Assembly: GCA_020073345.1 (NCBI GenBank)
Contig: JAIQFI010000011.1
Coordinates: 1-64,000, forward strand
Length of the DNA: 64,000 nucleotides
Source of the DNA: Terriglobia bacterium
GTDB taxonomy: Bacteria > Acidobacteriota > Terriglobia > Bryobacterales > Bryobacteraceae
Reading direction: 5' to 3'
A model generated the notes under the pieces. The model did no database searches. It saw only the letters and a list, made by a program, of their open reading frames with translations, and was not told the DNA's origin. Made by a program: the position numbers and the translations under genes. Positions within the stretch are counted from its first letter, which is position 1. Each line of letters starts with the position of its first letter. Of this stretch, positions 36,516-44,215 are shown in pieces.

Positions 36516-38885
36516 ATGCATCATCGAAGCATCCTGCTATTCGCAACCGCGCTCTGTCTGGGTTGCGGGACGGCTACGGCTCAATCTTCAAAAAACAATG
36601 CTCCCGCCGATGCGGGAAACGTGATTCGAACGGAAACCAAGCTGGTTCTGGTGGACGCAGTCGTAACAGACAAAAAAGGGAACTACATTCGCGATCTCAC
36701 GGCGAAGGATTTTCGAGTCTGGGAGGACAAAACGGAACAGACCGTGAAGAGCTTTTCCCTGGAAGGTGGCGAGCCTTCCCCCGGCGCGCAGAAACAATAC
36801 CTGGTGTTCTTCTTCGATGTCACCAGCATGAGTGTGCCTGATCAAACCCTCGCGCGGCAGGCAGCCGGCCGCTTCGCTTCCGCCAGCTTCGGTCCCAACC
36901 GGATGATGGCGGTCGCCGATTACGGCGGCACAATGAGGATGACGCAGAACTTCACGGAGAATCCCGAATTACTCGCGAAGGCTTTTAGTGCCATCACACA
37001 AGGCACAATTTCGTCGGTCACCACACAGGGCTTCGGAGGAACTGGCTCTGACTCCAATCGTAGCGGCCTTTCCTCAGGTCGCGGAGGTGCGGGTGGGAAC
37101 GGTTTCGGCGGAAATGCATCCGGAGGGAATGGCCCCGGGGCGAGCGGCCCAGTCTCGGATTTCGCCGCGCGCAACGCGCTTCTTTACCTGAAGCTTCTCG
37201 CGCGGAACCTGAGAACCCTGCCGGGCCGTAAGGCTTTGATCCTGTTCACCGGAGGACTTGCCGTCAGCCAGGACCATATTTCGGAGCTGACCGCGGCTGT
37301 GAACGCCTGCAATATGGCGAATGTCACGGTTTATACCGTGGATGTCCACGGTATCGGGAAACTCGCACAGGCTTCCCCGGAACGCCCCGCGGGCGTGATG
37401 GCAGGTCTTCGCCAAACGCTGCTAGGAGCTTTATCGTTTCCTGGTGAAAACAGCGGCGGATTCGCGACCTCGTTCCTGCCCCAAGCGCGTGGCGGTGGTG
37501 GCGCGCCGGGCGGCGGTGCGCCCGGCGGGGCTGCACCCGGTGGCGGTGGAACGGGCGGTGGGGCACCTGGCGGTGGCGGCCGTGGAGGAGCACCGGGCGG
37601 CGGAACCGGCGGGCCGTCGGCTCCGGGCACGGGAACACCGGGCGCGGGCGCACCAGGCAACAACCCATTCCCCGGGAACAATCCCAACTCGAATAACGGA
37701 CGAGGGAATTCTCAAACGGATCCCTTCAACCGCGACCAGAATCAAAATGCGGAGCGACCCAATCAGGAGGTCGCCCATCTGTTAGTGAGCGGCACGGGCG
37801 GACTGGAGATACGAAATACCAACGATCTGCTCGGGGGCCTGGAAAAGATCGGCAAGGAGCAGAACGAGTATTATCTGATCGGCTACACCCCGCCGCCGTC
37901 GGACGAGGAAAGCTGCCACAAACTGCGCGTCCAGGTGAGTCGCAGCGGGACCCAGGTACGGGCGCGCCCTGGCTACTGCAGCGCAAAACCGCGCGATCTT
38001 CTTTCCGGAAAACCAGTCGAGAAGGTTCTGGAGAGCCGCGCCGCAGCCCCGCAGGCGGGCAGCATAGGCGCCTCCATGCAGATCCCCTACTTCTACACTT
38101 CTTCGAACATGGCGCGAGTGAATGTGGCAATGGAAATTCCCTCCGACTCGTTGAAGTTCCAGAAGCAGAAAGGCAAGCTGCACGCCGCCATGGATGTCTT
38201 GGGCATTGCAACCACGGCCGATGGCACCATCGGGGCACGCTTCAGCGACACCCTGAAGCTGGATTTCGACGACCAGCGCCAGATCGACGGTCTGAAGCTC
38301 AAGCCGCTCCATTATGAGAATCAGTTCGACATCGCGTCCGGAGCCTACACTCTCAAGATTGTGTTCAGCGCGGGCGGCGACAGCTTCGGCAAACTCGAAT
38401 CGCCGCTGGTGGTGGGCGAGTACAAGCCCAGCCAATTTAGCCTGAGTGGAGTAGCGCTTAGCAAGGAGTCCCGTCCGGCTATGGATGTGACCCTCGGATT
38501 GGATGCGCTGCTGATCGACGATCAGACGCCGCTGATTGCCAACGGCAAGCGCATCATTCCCTTCGGTTCAAACCGATTCAAAAAGACTGATCCAGCGGGT
38601 TTCTACTTTGAGATTTACGAACAGCTGCTGGCGACTGCCGGACCGCAGAATCGTCCGGAGATCGGGGTTCAGATTCGAACCCTGGATCGCCAGACCGCGC
38701 AACCGAAGACGGACTCCGGAGTCATTAAGCTGAACACCCAGAATGCCAATGAGAACGGGATGCTTCCCGTAAGTGTAAGCATGCCCCTGACTCAAGTAGA
38801 GGCGGGTTCCTATCTACTGGAAGTGCAAGCTCTGGATAGCGCTGGCAACAGTGTCCGGCGCGTTACGCCTTTTGACGTAGAGTAG
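36516..38885 (+). CDS. VWFA-related Acidobacterial domain protein with Gly-rich inserts (second of pair)
   Basis: 789 residues from the ATG at 36516, preceded by AGGAG that includes the upstream stop; a GTG two codons earlier is less likely. Signal peptide MHHRSILLFATALCLGC is lipoprotein-like in its Cys. The TIGR03436 domain follows (TKLVLVDAVVTDKKGNYIRD, KDFRVWEDK), interrupted by two Gly-rich inserts at about residues 172-210 and 326-400, then the closing VWA part YYLIGYTPPP and a beta-rich C-terminal half. Paralogue of the preceding gene and probably its partner; function unknown. Confidence 0.85.
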   Translation: MHHRSILLFATALCLGCGTATAQSSKNNAPADAGNVIRTETKLVLVDAVVTDKKGNYIRDLTAKDFRVWEDKTEQTVKSFSLEGGEPSPGAQKQYLVFFFDVTSMSVPDQTLARQAAGRFASASFGPNRMMAVADYGGTMRMTQNFTENPELLAKAFSAITQGTISSVTTQGFGGTGSDSNRSGLSSGRGGAGGNGFGGNASGGNGPGASGPVSDFAARNALLYLKLLARNLRTLPGRKALILFTGGLAVSQDHISELTAAVNACNMANVTVYTVDVHGIGKLAQASPERPAGVMAGLRQTLLGALSFPGENSGGFATSFLPQARGGGGAPGGGAPGGAAPGGGGTGGGAPGGGGRGGAPGGGTGGPSAPGTGTPGAGAPGNNPFPGNNPNSNNGRGNSQTDPFNRDQNQNAERPNQEVAHLLVSGTGGLEIRNTNDLLGGLEKIGKEQNEYYLIGYTPPPSDEESCHKLRVQVSRSGTQVRARPGYCSAKPRDLLSGKPVEKVLESRAAAPQAGSIGASMQIPYFYTSSNMARVNVAMEIPSDSLKFQKQKGKLHAAMDVLGIATTADGTIGARFSDTLKLDFDDQRQIDGLKLKPLHYENQFDIASGAYTLKIVFSAGGDSFGKLESPLVVGEYKPSQFSLSGVALSKESRPAMDVTLGLDALLIDDQTPLIANGKRIIPFGSNRFKKTDPAGFYFEIYEQLLATAGPQNRPEIGVQIRTLDRQTAQPKTDSGVIKLNTQNANENGMLPVSVSMPLTQVEAGSYLLEVQALDSAGNSVRRVTPFDVE
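37491..37715 (+). repeat. Gly/Ala/Pro-rich low-complexity insert coding region
   Basis: An in-frame run of imperfect GGAPGG-like codons, about 75 residues, ending in an Asn/Gly/Pro-rich stretch. It interrupts the VWFA fold of the 36516 gene as a flexible loop. Repeated GC-rich units make it prone to length change. Confidence 0.75.
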
Positions 38886-39050
38886 GTCACCCCGTCGGAA
38901 CGTTCGACTTGATCACGCGTGCCAGGGCATGCAGCGCCCGGGCGCGCGAAAATGTGGGACGGCTCACCAGGGTGATCCTCCGTGATGCCTTACCAGCCAG
39001 CGGGCCAGGGCCACGCCCCCACTGCAGATTGGCCGACGAGCATTGCTAAA

Positions 39051-41762
39051 ATGAATCGATCTGCCGTGACGACTCCAACTCATTGGCTGTTCTCGCGAAT
39101 CTTTCATCCGCGCACCACTAACTTCAGACGCTGGACGCCTCGCGCGGCCGTATGCACCCTGCTGGCCCTGGGCCTGATCCCCATCCGCGGCCAGCGGAGC
39201 CTTACTGGTGAAATCGAAATTCGCCAGGCGTTGGAGCGGCTGAACACGCTCGGCAGCGTCATGATGATCGGCGCGCATCCGGACGACGAGCGCGAGCAGG
39301 TCCTTGCGTATCTGGCGCTGGGCCGTCACGTGCGGACCGCATATCTATCGCTCACGCGCGGCGAGGGCGGGCAAAACCTGATCGGGCCGGAACAAGGCGA
39401 CGAGTTGGGGATCATCCGCAGCCAGGAGCTGCTCGCTTCCCGGCGAATCGACGGAGCCGAGCAGTATTTCACCCGCGCGATCGATTTCGGCTTCTCCAAA
39501 ACCGCGGACGAGACCCTCCAGAAGTGGGATCGCAATAAGGTCCTGGGCGACGTGGTGTACAACATTCGCCGGTTCCGTCCGGACGTCGTGATTCTGGTAT
39601 TCTCCGGCACACCGCGCGACGGGCACGGGCATCACCAGGCGTCCTCCATCCTCGGTAAGGAAGCCTTTTCGCTCGCGGGCGATCCGACCAAGTTCCCCGA
39701 GCAACTGGCGTACGTCCAACCCTGGACGCCCAAGCTCCTGATGATGAACGCGGGCTTTCCCGGCGGCGCACAGAATAAGGGCAAAGGCGGCAAGAATAAG
39801 GCCGACGACACGCCCCCGGCGGACCGGCTGAATATCGACGTCGGCGTCTATTCGCCCGAGCTGGGCGCTTCCTTCGGCGAAATCGGCGGAGCGAGCCGCA
39901 GTGCCAATCGTACCCAGGGGACCGGATCGGCGGAAGCGAAGGGTTCGCAGCTGGCTCCCATGGAAACCGTGATCGGGGACAAAGCCAGGAAGGATCTGTT
40001 CGAGAACCTCGACATCACCTGGAACCGTCTGCCCGGCGGCGCGGCTGTGACCCAGGTGGTGCAGCAGGCACTTGATTCTTTCGCTCCCGCGCATCCTGAG
40101 GCGCTGCTGCCCGCGCTGATCAAGGCGCGTCCCCTCATTGCGGCGATTAAGGATCCCTTGGCCGAACGGAAGCTGAAAGAGGTGGATGACTTGATCGCCC
40201 TCTGCGCGGGCCTGTCGCTCGAAGCTCAGGCCGACAAAGCGTCCGTGAGCCCGGGGGCTACGCTTAAGGTCAACTTCACGGCGATCCAACGTCTGCCCGG
40301 GCAAGTGGCGCTCACGGGAATCCGGCTTACCGGAATGGAAGGCGCACCCACGGTGAACTTGGCTCCCACGGTTCTTGTGAATAATCAGCCGAGCCGGTAT
40401 AACGCGAGCTTCACCGTGCCCCAGAATCAGCCCTACACGCAGCCGTCTTGGCTTGAACAACCGAAAGACGGCGCGTTGTACTCTGTTCGCGATCCCCGCA
40501 ACGTCGGACTGGCGGAAGACGCCCCGGTTCTGGAGGCTCATTTCCGCCTGCAAGTGGCTGGTGCGGATCTCGAGCTGACCCGTCCTGTGCAATATCGCTA
40601 TGTGGACCGCGTTTTCGGCGAGCAGGTGCGTCCGTTCACCATACTCCCTCCGGTGGCGGTGAGCCTTCCCGAGCACGCCCTGGTCTTCGGCGACGCCAAG
40701 CCGCGCAGAATCGAAGTAGCCGTGCGGTCCAACGGCGGCAAAGTCGCCGGCGACCTGCGCCTGGACGTGCCCACGGGTTGGACTGCCGACCCGGCTTCGC
40801 GCCATTTCGAGCTCGCTGCGACCGAGGAGCAGACCAACGTCTTCTTCAACCTGGTTCCGCCCGCTGGCGACTCTCGCGGCAAGATTCGCGCTGTCGCGCA
40901 AGTAGGAACCCAGACCGTTTCAACAGGAACAGAGGTGATCCAGTATCCGCACATCACCACGCAGACGCTCCTGCCGCCGGCGGAGGCTACGCTGGTTCGC
41001 GCCGATATCCGGATCCTTTCGAAAACCGTCGGGTACGTGATGGGAGCGGGCGACGACGTGCCCCAGGCCATCCGGCAGCTTGGCTGCGAAGTGACTCTGT
41101 TGACCGAAGCCGATCTGGCGCACGGCGATCTTGCGCGCTTCGACGCGATCGTTACGGGCGTGCGCGCGTTCAACACCCGGCCCGATCTGCGCGCGAACTA
41201 CCAGCGGTTGTTCGATTACGCCAATAACGGCGGAACGCTCATCGTCCAATACAACGTGCCGGAAGGGGGTGCACCTGGGGGCCCTGGCGCCGGCGGACCG
41301 GGCGCGCCGGGTCAAGCTCCAGCAGGTCAAGCGCCTCCTCCAGCCGCACCCGCACCAGCCGTTGCAGCGGCCGGAGATGGCGGATTGTTGGCGCATATCG
41401 GTCCGTATCCGATCCGCATCACTCGCAACGATCGGGTCACGCTGGAGGAGGCTCCCGTCGCTTTCCCCAACCCGGACCTCCACCTGCTGCACGCGCCCAA
41501 TCAGATCTCGAGCGCGGATTTCGACGGATGGGTCCAGGAACGCGGGCTATATTTCGCCGACGAATGGGATCCCAAATACAAGAGCGTGCTTGAATCGCAC
41601 GACCCCGGCGAAATGCCGCTGCCCGGCGGCATGTTGTACGCACCCCTCGGCAAGGGCGCCTATATTTTCTCCGCCTACGACTGGTTCCGCGAACTGCCGG
41701 CGGGCGTTCCCGGCGCCTATCGAATGTTCGCCAACATGCTGAGCGCGGCCAAGACCCAGTGA
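39051..41762 (+). CDS. Large secreted PIG-L/LmbE-type deacetylase
   Basis: 903 residues from the ATG at 39051; an upstream ATG at 38982 is in frame but not needed. A basic N-region and hydrophobic AAVCTLLALGLIPI suggest export. IGAHPDDE (HPDDE at 76-80) is the zinc-binding motif of LmbE/PIG-L N-acetylglucosamine deacetylases, with GHGHHQAS the second His motif. A beta-sandwich middle and a ThuA-like C-terminal part (VGYVMGAGDDVPQAIRQLGC) follow, with a Gly/Pro/Ala-rich linker near 750-790. The next genes encode a tiny membrane protein and a symporter, suggesting deacetylated product uptake. Confidence 0.85.
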   Translation: MNRSAVTTPTHWLFSRIFHPRTTNFRRWTPRAAVCTLLALGLIPIRGQRSLTGEIEIRQALERLNTLGSVMMIGAHPDDEREQVLAYLALGRHVRTAYLSLTRGEGGQNLIGPEQGDELGIIRSQELLASRRIDGAEQYFTRAIDFGFSKTADETLQKWDRNKVLGDVVYNIRRFRPDVVILVFSGTPRDGHGHHQASSILGKEAFSLAGDPTKFPEQLAYVQPWTPKLLMMNAGFPGGAQNKGKGGKNKADDTPPADRLNIDVGVYSPELGASFGEIGGASRSANRTQGTGSAEAKGSQLAPMETVIGDKARKDLFENLDITWNRLPGGAAVTQVVQQALDSFAPAHPEALLPALIKARPLIAAIKDPLAERKLKEVDDLIALCAGLSLEAQADKASVSPGATLKVNFTAIQRLPGQVALTGIRLTGMEGAPTVNLAPTVLVNNQPSRYNASFTVPQNQPYTQPSWLEQPKDGALYSVRDPRNVGLAEDAPVLEAHFRLQVAGADLELTRPVQYRYVDRVFGEQVRPFTILPPVAVSLPEHALVFGDAKPRRIEVAVRSNGGKVAGDLRLDVPTGWTADPASRHFELAATEEQTNVFFNLVPPAGDSRGKIRAVAQVGTQTVSTGTEVIQYPHITTQTLLPPAEATLVRADIRILSKTVGYVMGAGDDVPQAIRQLGCEVTLLTEADLAHGDLARFDAIVTGVRAFNTRPDLRANYQRLFDYANNGGTLIVQYNVPEGGAPGGPGAGGPGAPGQAPAGQAPPPAAPAPAVAAAGDGGLLAHIGPYPIRITRNDRVTLEEAPVAFPNPDLHLLHAPNQISSADFDGWVQERGLYFADEWDPKYKSVLESHDPGEMPLPGGMLYAPLGKGAYIFSAYDWFRELPAGVPGAYRMFANMLSAAKTQ

Positions 41763-41772
41763 AGAAACAGCG

Positions 41773-41913
41773 GTGATCGAGCCTCAACGCACGGTAGCCG
41801 ACGAACCGCCGCCGTTTCTCGGGGCGTGGAAACGCCTTTACATCCTGGTCGTCATCTACCTCGCCTGTGTCATCGGGCTGTTCTACTGGTTCACTAGGTC
41901 GTTTTCACCATGA
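41773..41913 (+). CDS. 46-residue membrane protein coupled to a symporter
   Basis: GTG at 41773 opens a 46-codon frame ending in a TGA that overlaps the symporter ATG (ATGA). One membrane helix (LYILVVIYLACVIGLFYWF) with a proline-containing N-terminal tail and short FTRSFSP end. Small single-helix proteins often accompany sodium:solute symporters of this type as subunits or assembly factors. The spacing of 10 bases after the PIG-L stop and the overlap argue that the gene is real. Confidence 0.7.
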   Translation: MIEPQRTVADEPPPFLGAWKRLYILVVIYLACVIGLFYWFTRSFSP

Positions 41914-43541
41914 GGACCCTTGACTGGGTCGTGATGTTCGCCTGGCTGGTCTTTTTGGTTTCGTACGGACTGTGGCGCGGCCGCGGCTCCAGCAGCACGC
42001 AGGAATTCATGCTGGCCAACAAAACGATGCCCTGGTACGCCATGGGGCTTTCGATCATCGCCACCCAGGCCAGCGCCATCACCTTCATTTCGACCACGGC
42101 GCAAGCCTATGTGGACGGCATGCGCTTCGTGCAGTTCTACTTCGGACTTCCACTCGCGATGGTGATCCTCTCCGCCACGGCAGTGCCGATTTTTCATCGC
42201 GCCAAGGTCTACACCGCCTATGAGTATTTGGAACACCGCTTCGACGCCAAGACGCGGCTTCTGGTAACCATCATTTTCCTGATATCGCGCGGCTTGGGCG
42301 CGGGGCTTGCGCTCTCTGCGCCGGCTATCGTGTTGTCGGTGGTCCTCGGCTGGCCGTTTCGCGTGACGATTCTGATTATGGGCGGACTGGTAGTGCTCTA
42401 CACTACTCTGGGCGGGATCAAGGCGGTTACCTGGGCCGATGTGCAGCAGATGACGGTGATCATGGTGGCACTGGTGATTGCGTTCGCCATCGCGATCTCG
42501 ATGCTCCCTCCGAACGTGTCGTTCTTGGATGCGGTGAAGCTCGCCGGAGCCGCCGGCAAACTGAACGCCGTCACGACTACCTTCGATTGGAACGATCGCT
42601 ATAACATCTGGAGCGGCTTGATTGGCGGGATGTTTCTCGCGCTGGCGTACTTCGGAACCGATCAGAGCCAGGTCCAGCGCTACTTGACCGGCAAGTCCAT
42701 CGGCCAAAGCCGCCTGGGCCTCCTGCTCACCGCTATGGCGAAGGTGCCCATGCAGTTCTTCATCCTATTTATCGGTGCGATGGTGTTCGTGGTGTTTCTC
42801 TTCGTACGGCCGCCGCTAATATTTCAACCGGTGGCGATGGCACAGATCCAGACATCGCCGCAATACGCCGGAATCGAGAGCCGCTACGAGCAAGCCTTCG
42901 AACAGCGCCAGACGGCTGCGCGCAGGATCGTAGCTTCTCAAGCTGGCGCGCTCCGGGATTTTCGGGCGGCACAAACCAATCTAGACGCCGCGCGCGCCGA
43001 TGCGCTCAGTCTATCCGGCGGGTCCGACACGAATTACATCTTCCTGTCCTTCGTGACTCGCTATTTGCCGGTAGGTGTCGTCGGCCTTTTGATCGGGGTG
43101 ATTTTCACAGCAGCCATGTCGGCGATATCCGGGGAGATCAACTCACTCGCCACCGTCACGGTAATTGACATTTATAAACGACACATTGTCAAGCAAGGTC
43201 TCGATTCCCATTACCTCAATGCGTCCCGTGTGGCGACGGTATTTTGGGGTATCTACGCCATCGTCTTCGCCAGCACGGCCACCGGATTCGGGGCGCTGAT
43301 CGAGGCCGTCAACCAGGTCGGTTCACTGTTCTACGGTGGGATGCTGGGCGTGTTCGTGCTGGCATTCTTCGTAAAGCGATGCACCGCCACTGGAGCTTTC
43401 GTGGGGGTCCTGGCCGGTGAGGCCGCCATCTTCACCACGGCGCAGTTTACGGGCGCGTTTCTTTGGTACAACGTGGTCGGGTGCCTGGTCGTGGTCGCGG
43501 TGGGGTGGTCGATTTCGGCGATGCAGCCACGGAACCTTTAA
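41910..43541 (+). CDS. Sodium:solute symporter family transporter
   Basis: 543 residues with about 13 membrane helices. RGSSSTQEFMLANKTMPWYA and GLSIIATQASAITFISTT match the first helices of SSS transporters, and GGIKAVTWADVQQMTV is the family motif. A long soluble insert (about 310-375) sits between helices. Substrate not predictable from sequence; the context with a secreted deacetylase suggests a sugar or amino-sugar. The start overlaps the 46-residue protein. Confidence 0.93.
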   Translation: MRTLDWVVMFAWLVFLVSYGLWRGRGSSSTQEFMLANKTMPWYAMGLSIIATQASAITFISTTAQAYVDGMRFVQFYFGLPLAMVILSATAVPIFHRAKVYTAYEYLEHRFDAKTRLLVTIIFLISRGLGAGLALSAPAIVLSVVLGWPFRVTILIMGGLVVLYTTLGGIKAVTWADVQQMTVIMVALVIAFAIAISMLPPNVSFLDAVKLAGAAGKLNAVTTTFDWNDRYNIWSGLIGGMFLALAYFGTDQSQVQRYLTGKSIGQSRLGLLLTAMAKVPMQFFILFIGAMVFVVFLFVRPPLIFQPVAMAQIQTSPQYAGIESRYEQAFEQRQTAARRIVASQAGALRDFRAAQTNLDAARADALSLSGGSDTNYIFLSFVTRYLPVGVVGLLIGVIFTAAMSAISGEINSLATVTVIDIYKRHIVKQGLDSHYLNASRVATVFWGIYAIVFASTATGFGALIEAVNQVGSLFYGGMLGVFVLAFFVKRCTATGAFVGVLAGEAAIFTTAQFTGAFLWYNVVGCLVVVAVGWSISAMQPRNL

Positions 43542-43583
43542 GGCAGCAGCTACGTACCGGTCAGTAGGGGCAAGGAGGGCACA

Positions 43584-44051
43584 ATGTTTTGTGATGGTTG
43601 CGGGACCCAGCTAGGGAATGCGGCCACGTTTTGTTCCAGATGCGGCAAATCAGTGGGGGCGACTCCGCTCATGCCGCGGCAGGGGCGCATCGCCGGGCAC
43701 GTTCGGTTGTTGGGCATTCTGTGGCTGGCGATATCAGCGCTTCGGCTGATTCCCGGACTCTTTCTGGTGGCATTCGGCGCCACGAGAGGGTTTGGATCCG
43801 GTATGCCGCTGTTCGTCCACGACCTCCTGCCCGCCATCGGAATGGTATTCCTGTTCTGCGCAGGCATCGGGATCGCCGCCGGCTGCGGTCTGCTAACCCG
43901 GCAGCCCTGGGCGCGCATGCTGGGGATTATTTTCGGGGCTCTCAGCTTAGTCGATATACCCTTCGGCACTGCGATCGGGATCTACACGCTGTGGGTCTTG
44001 CTGCCCGCGGAATCAGAGCAGGAGTACCGCACCTTGTCGCAGGCGGCGTAG
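43584..44051 (+). CDS. Zinc-ribbon membrane protein
   Basis: 155 residues with a strong AGGAGGG ribosome site. CDGCG and CSRCGKS at the N-terminus form a zinc ribbon; four hydrophobic stretches follow (for example VRLLGILWLAISALRLIPGL and GMVFLFCAGIGIAAGCGLL). Such zinc-ribbon plus DUF-type membrane bundles are common in Acidobacteriota and of unknown role. Confidence 0.78.
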   Translation: MFCDGCGTQLGNAATFCSRCGKSVGATPLMPRQGRIAGHVRLLGILWLAISALRLIPGLFLVAFGATRGFGSGMPLFVHDLLPAIGMVFLFCAGIGIAAGCGLLTRQPWARMLGIIFGALSLVDIPFGTAIGIYTLWVLLPAESEQEYRTLSQAA

Positions 44052-44215
44052 CCGTGTCAGGCAAGTCCAATTCAAGTAAACTTCAGCACTGGACTGGCGT
44101 CTTATCGCCAGCCTCGCCCTCTGAATTTCTCCCAACAAAACAGTAAATCTTTTCTGAAAAAAACGCAACCGTTTTTCTAAACTCTGCATCCAAACGGCCA
44201 CAAGGGGGAACGAAT

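Noticed and set aside
37491-37715. GC-rich repeats considered as a CRISPR or minisatellite
   Set aside because: Units are irregular, in frame and code for a Gly-rich loop; no spacers.
38886-38981. Minus-strand frame of about 26 codons with a GGAGGA site, reading like a C-terminal remnant
   Set aside because: Too short and without family; may be a decayed gene end but cannot be supported.
44094-44111. CTGGCG / CGCCAG hairpin after the zinc-ribbon membrane protein
   Set aside because: A six-bp stem with no T-run; common by chance in such GC-rich sequence.
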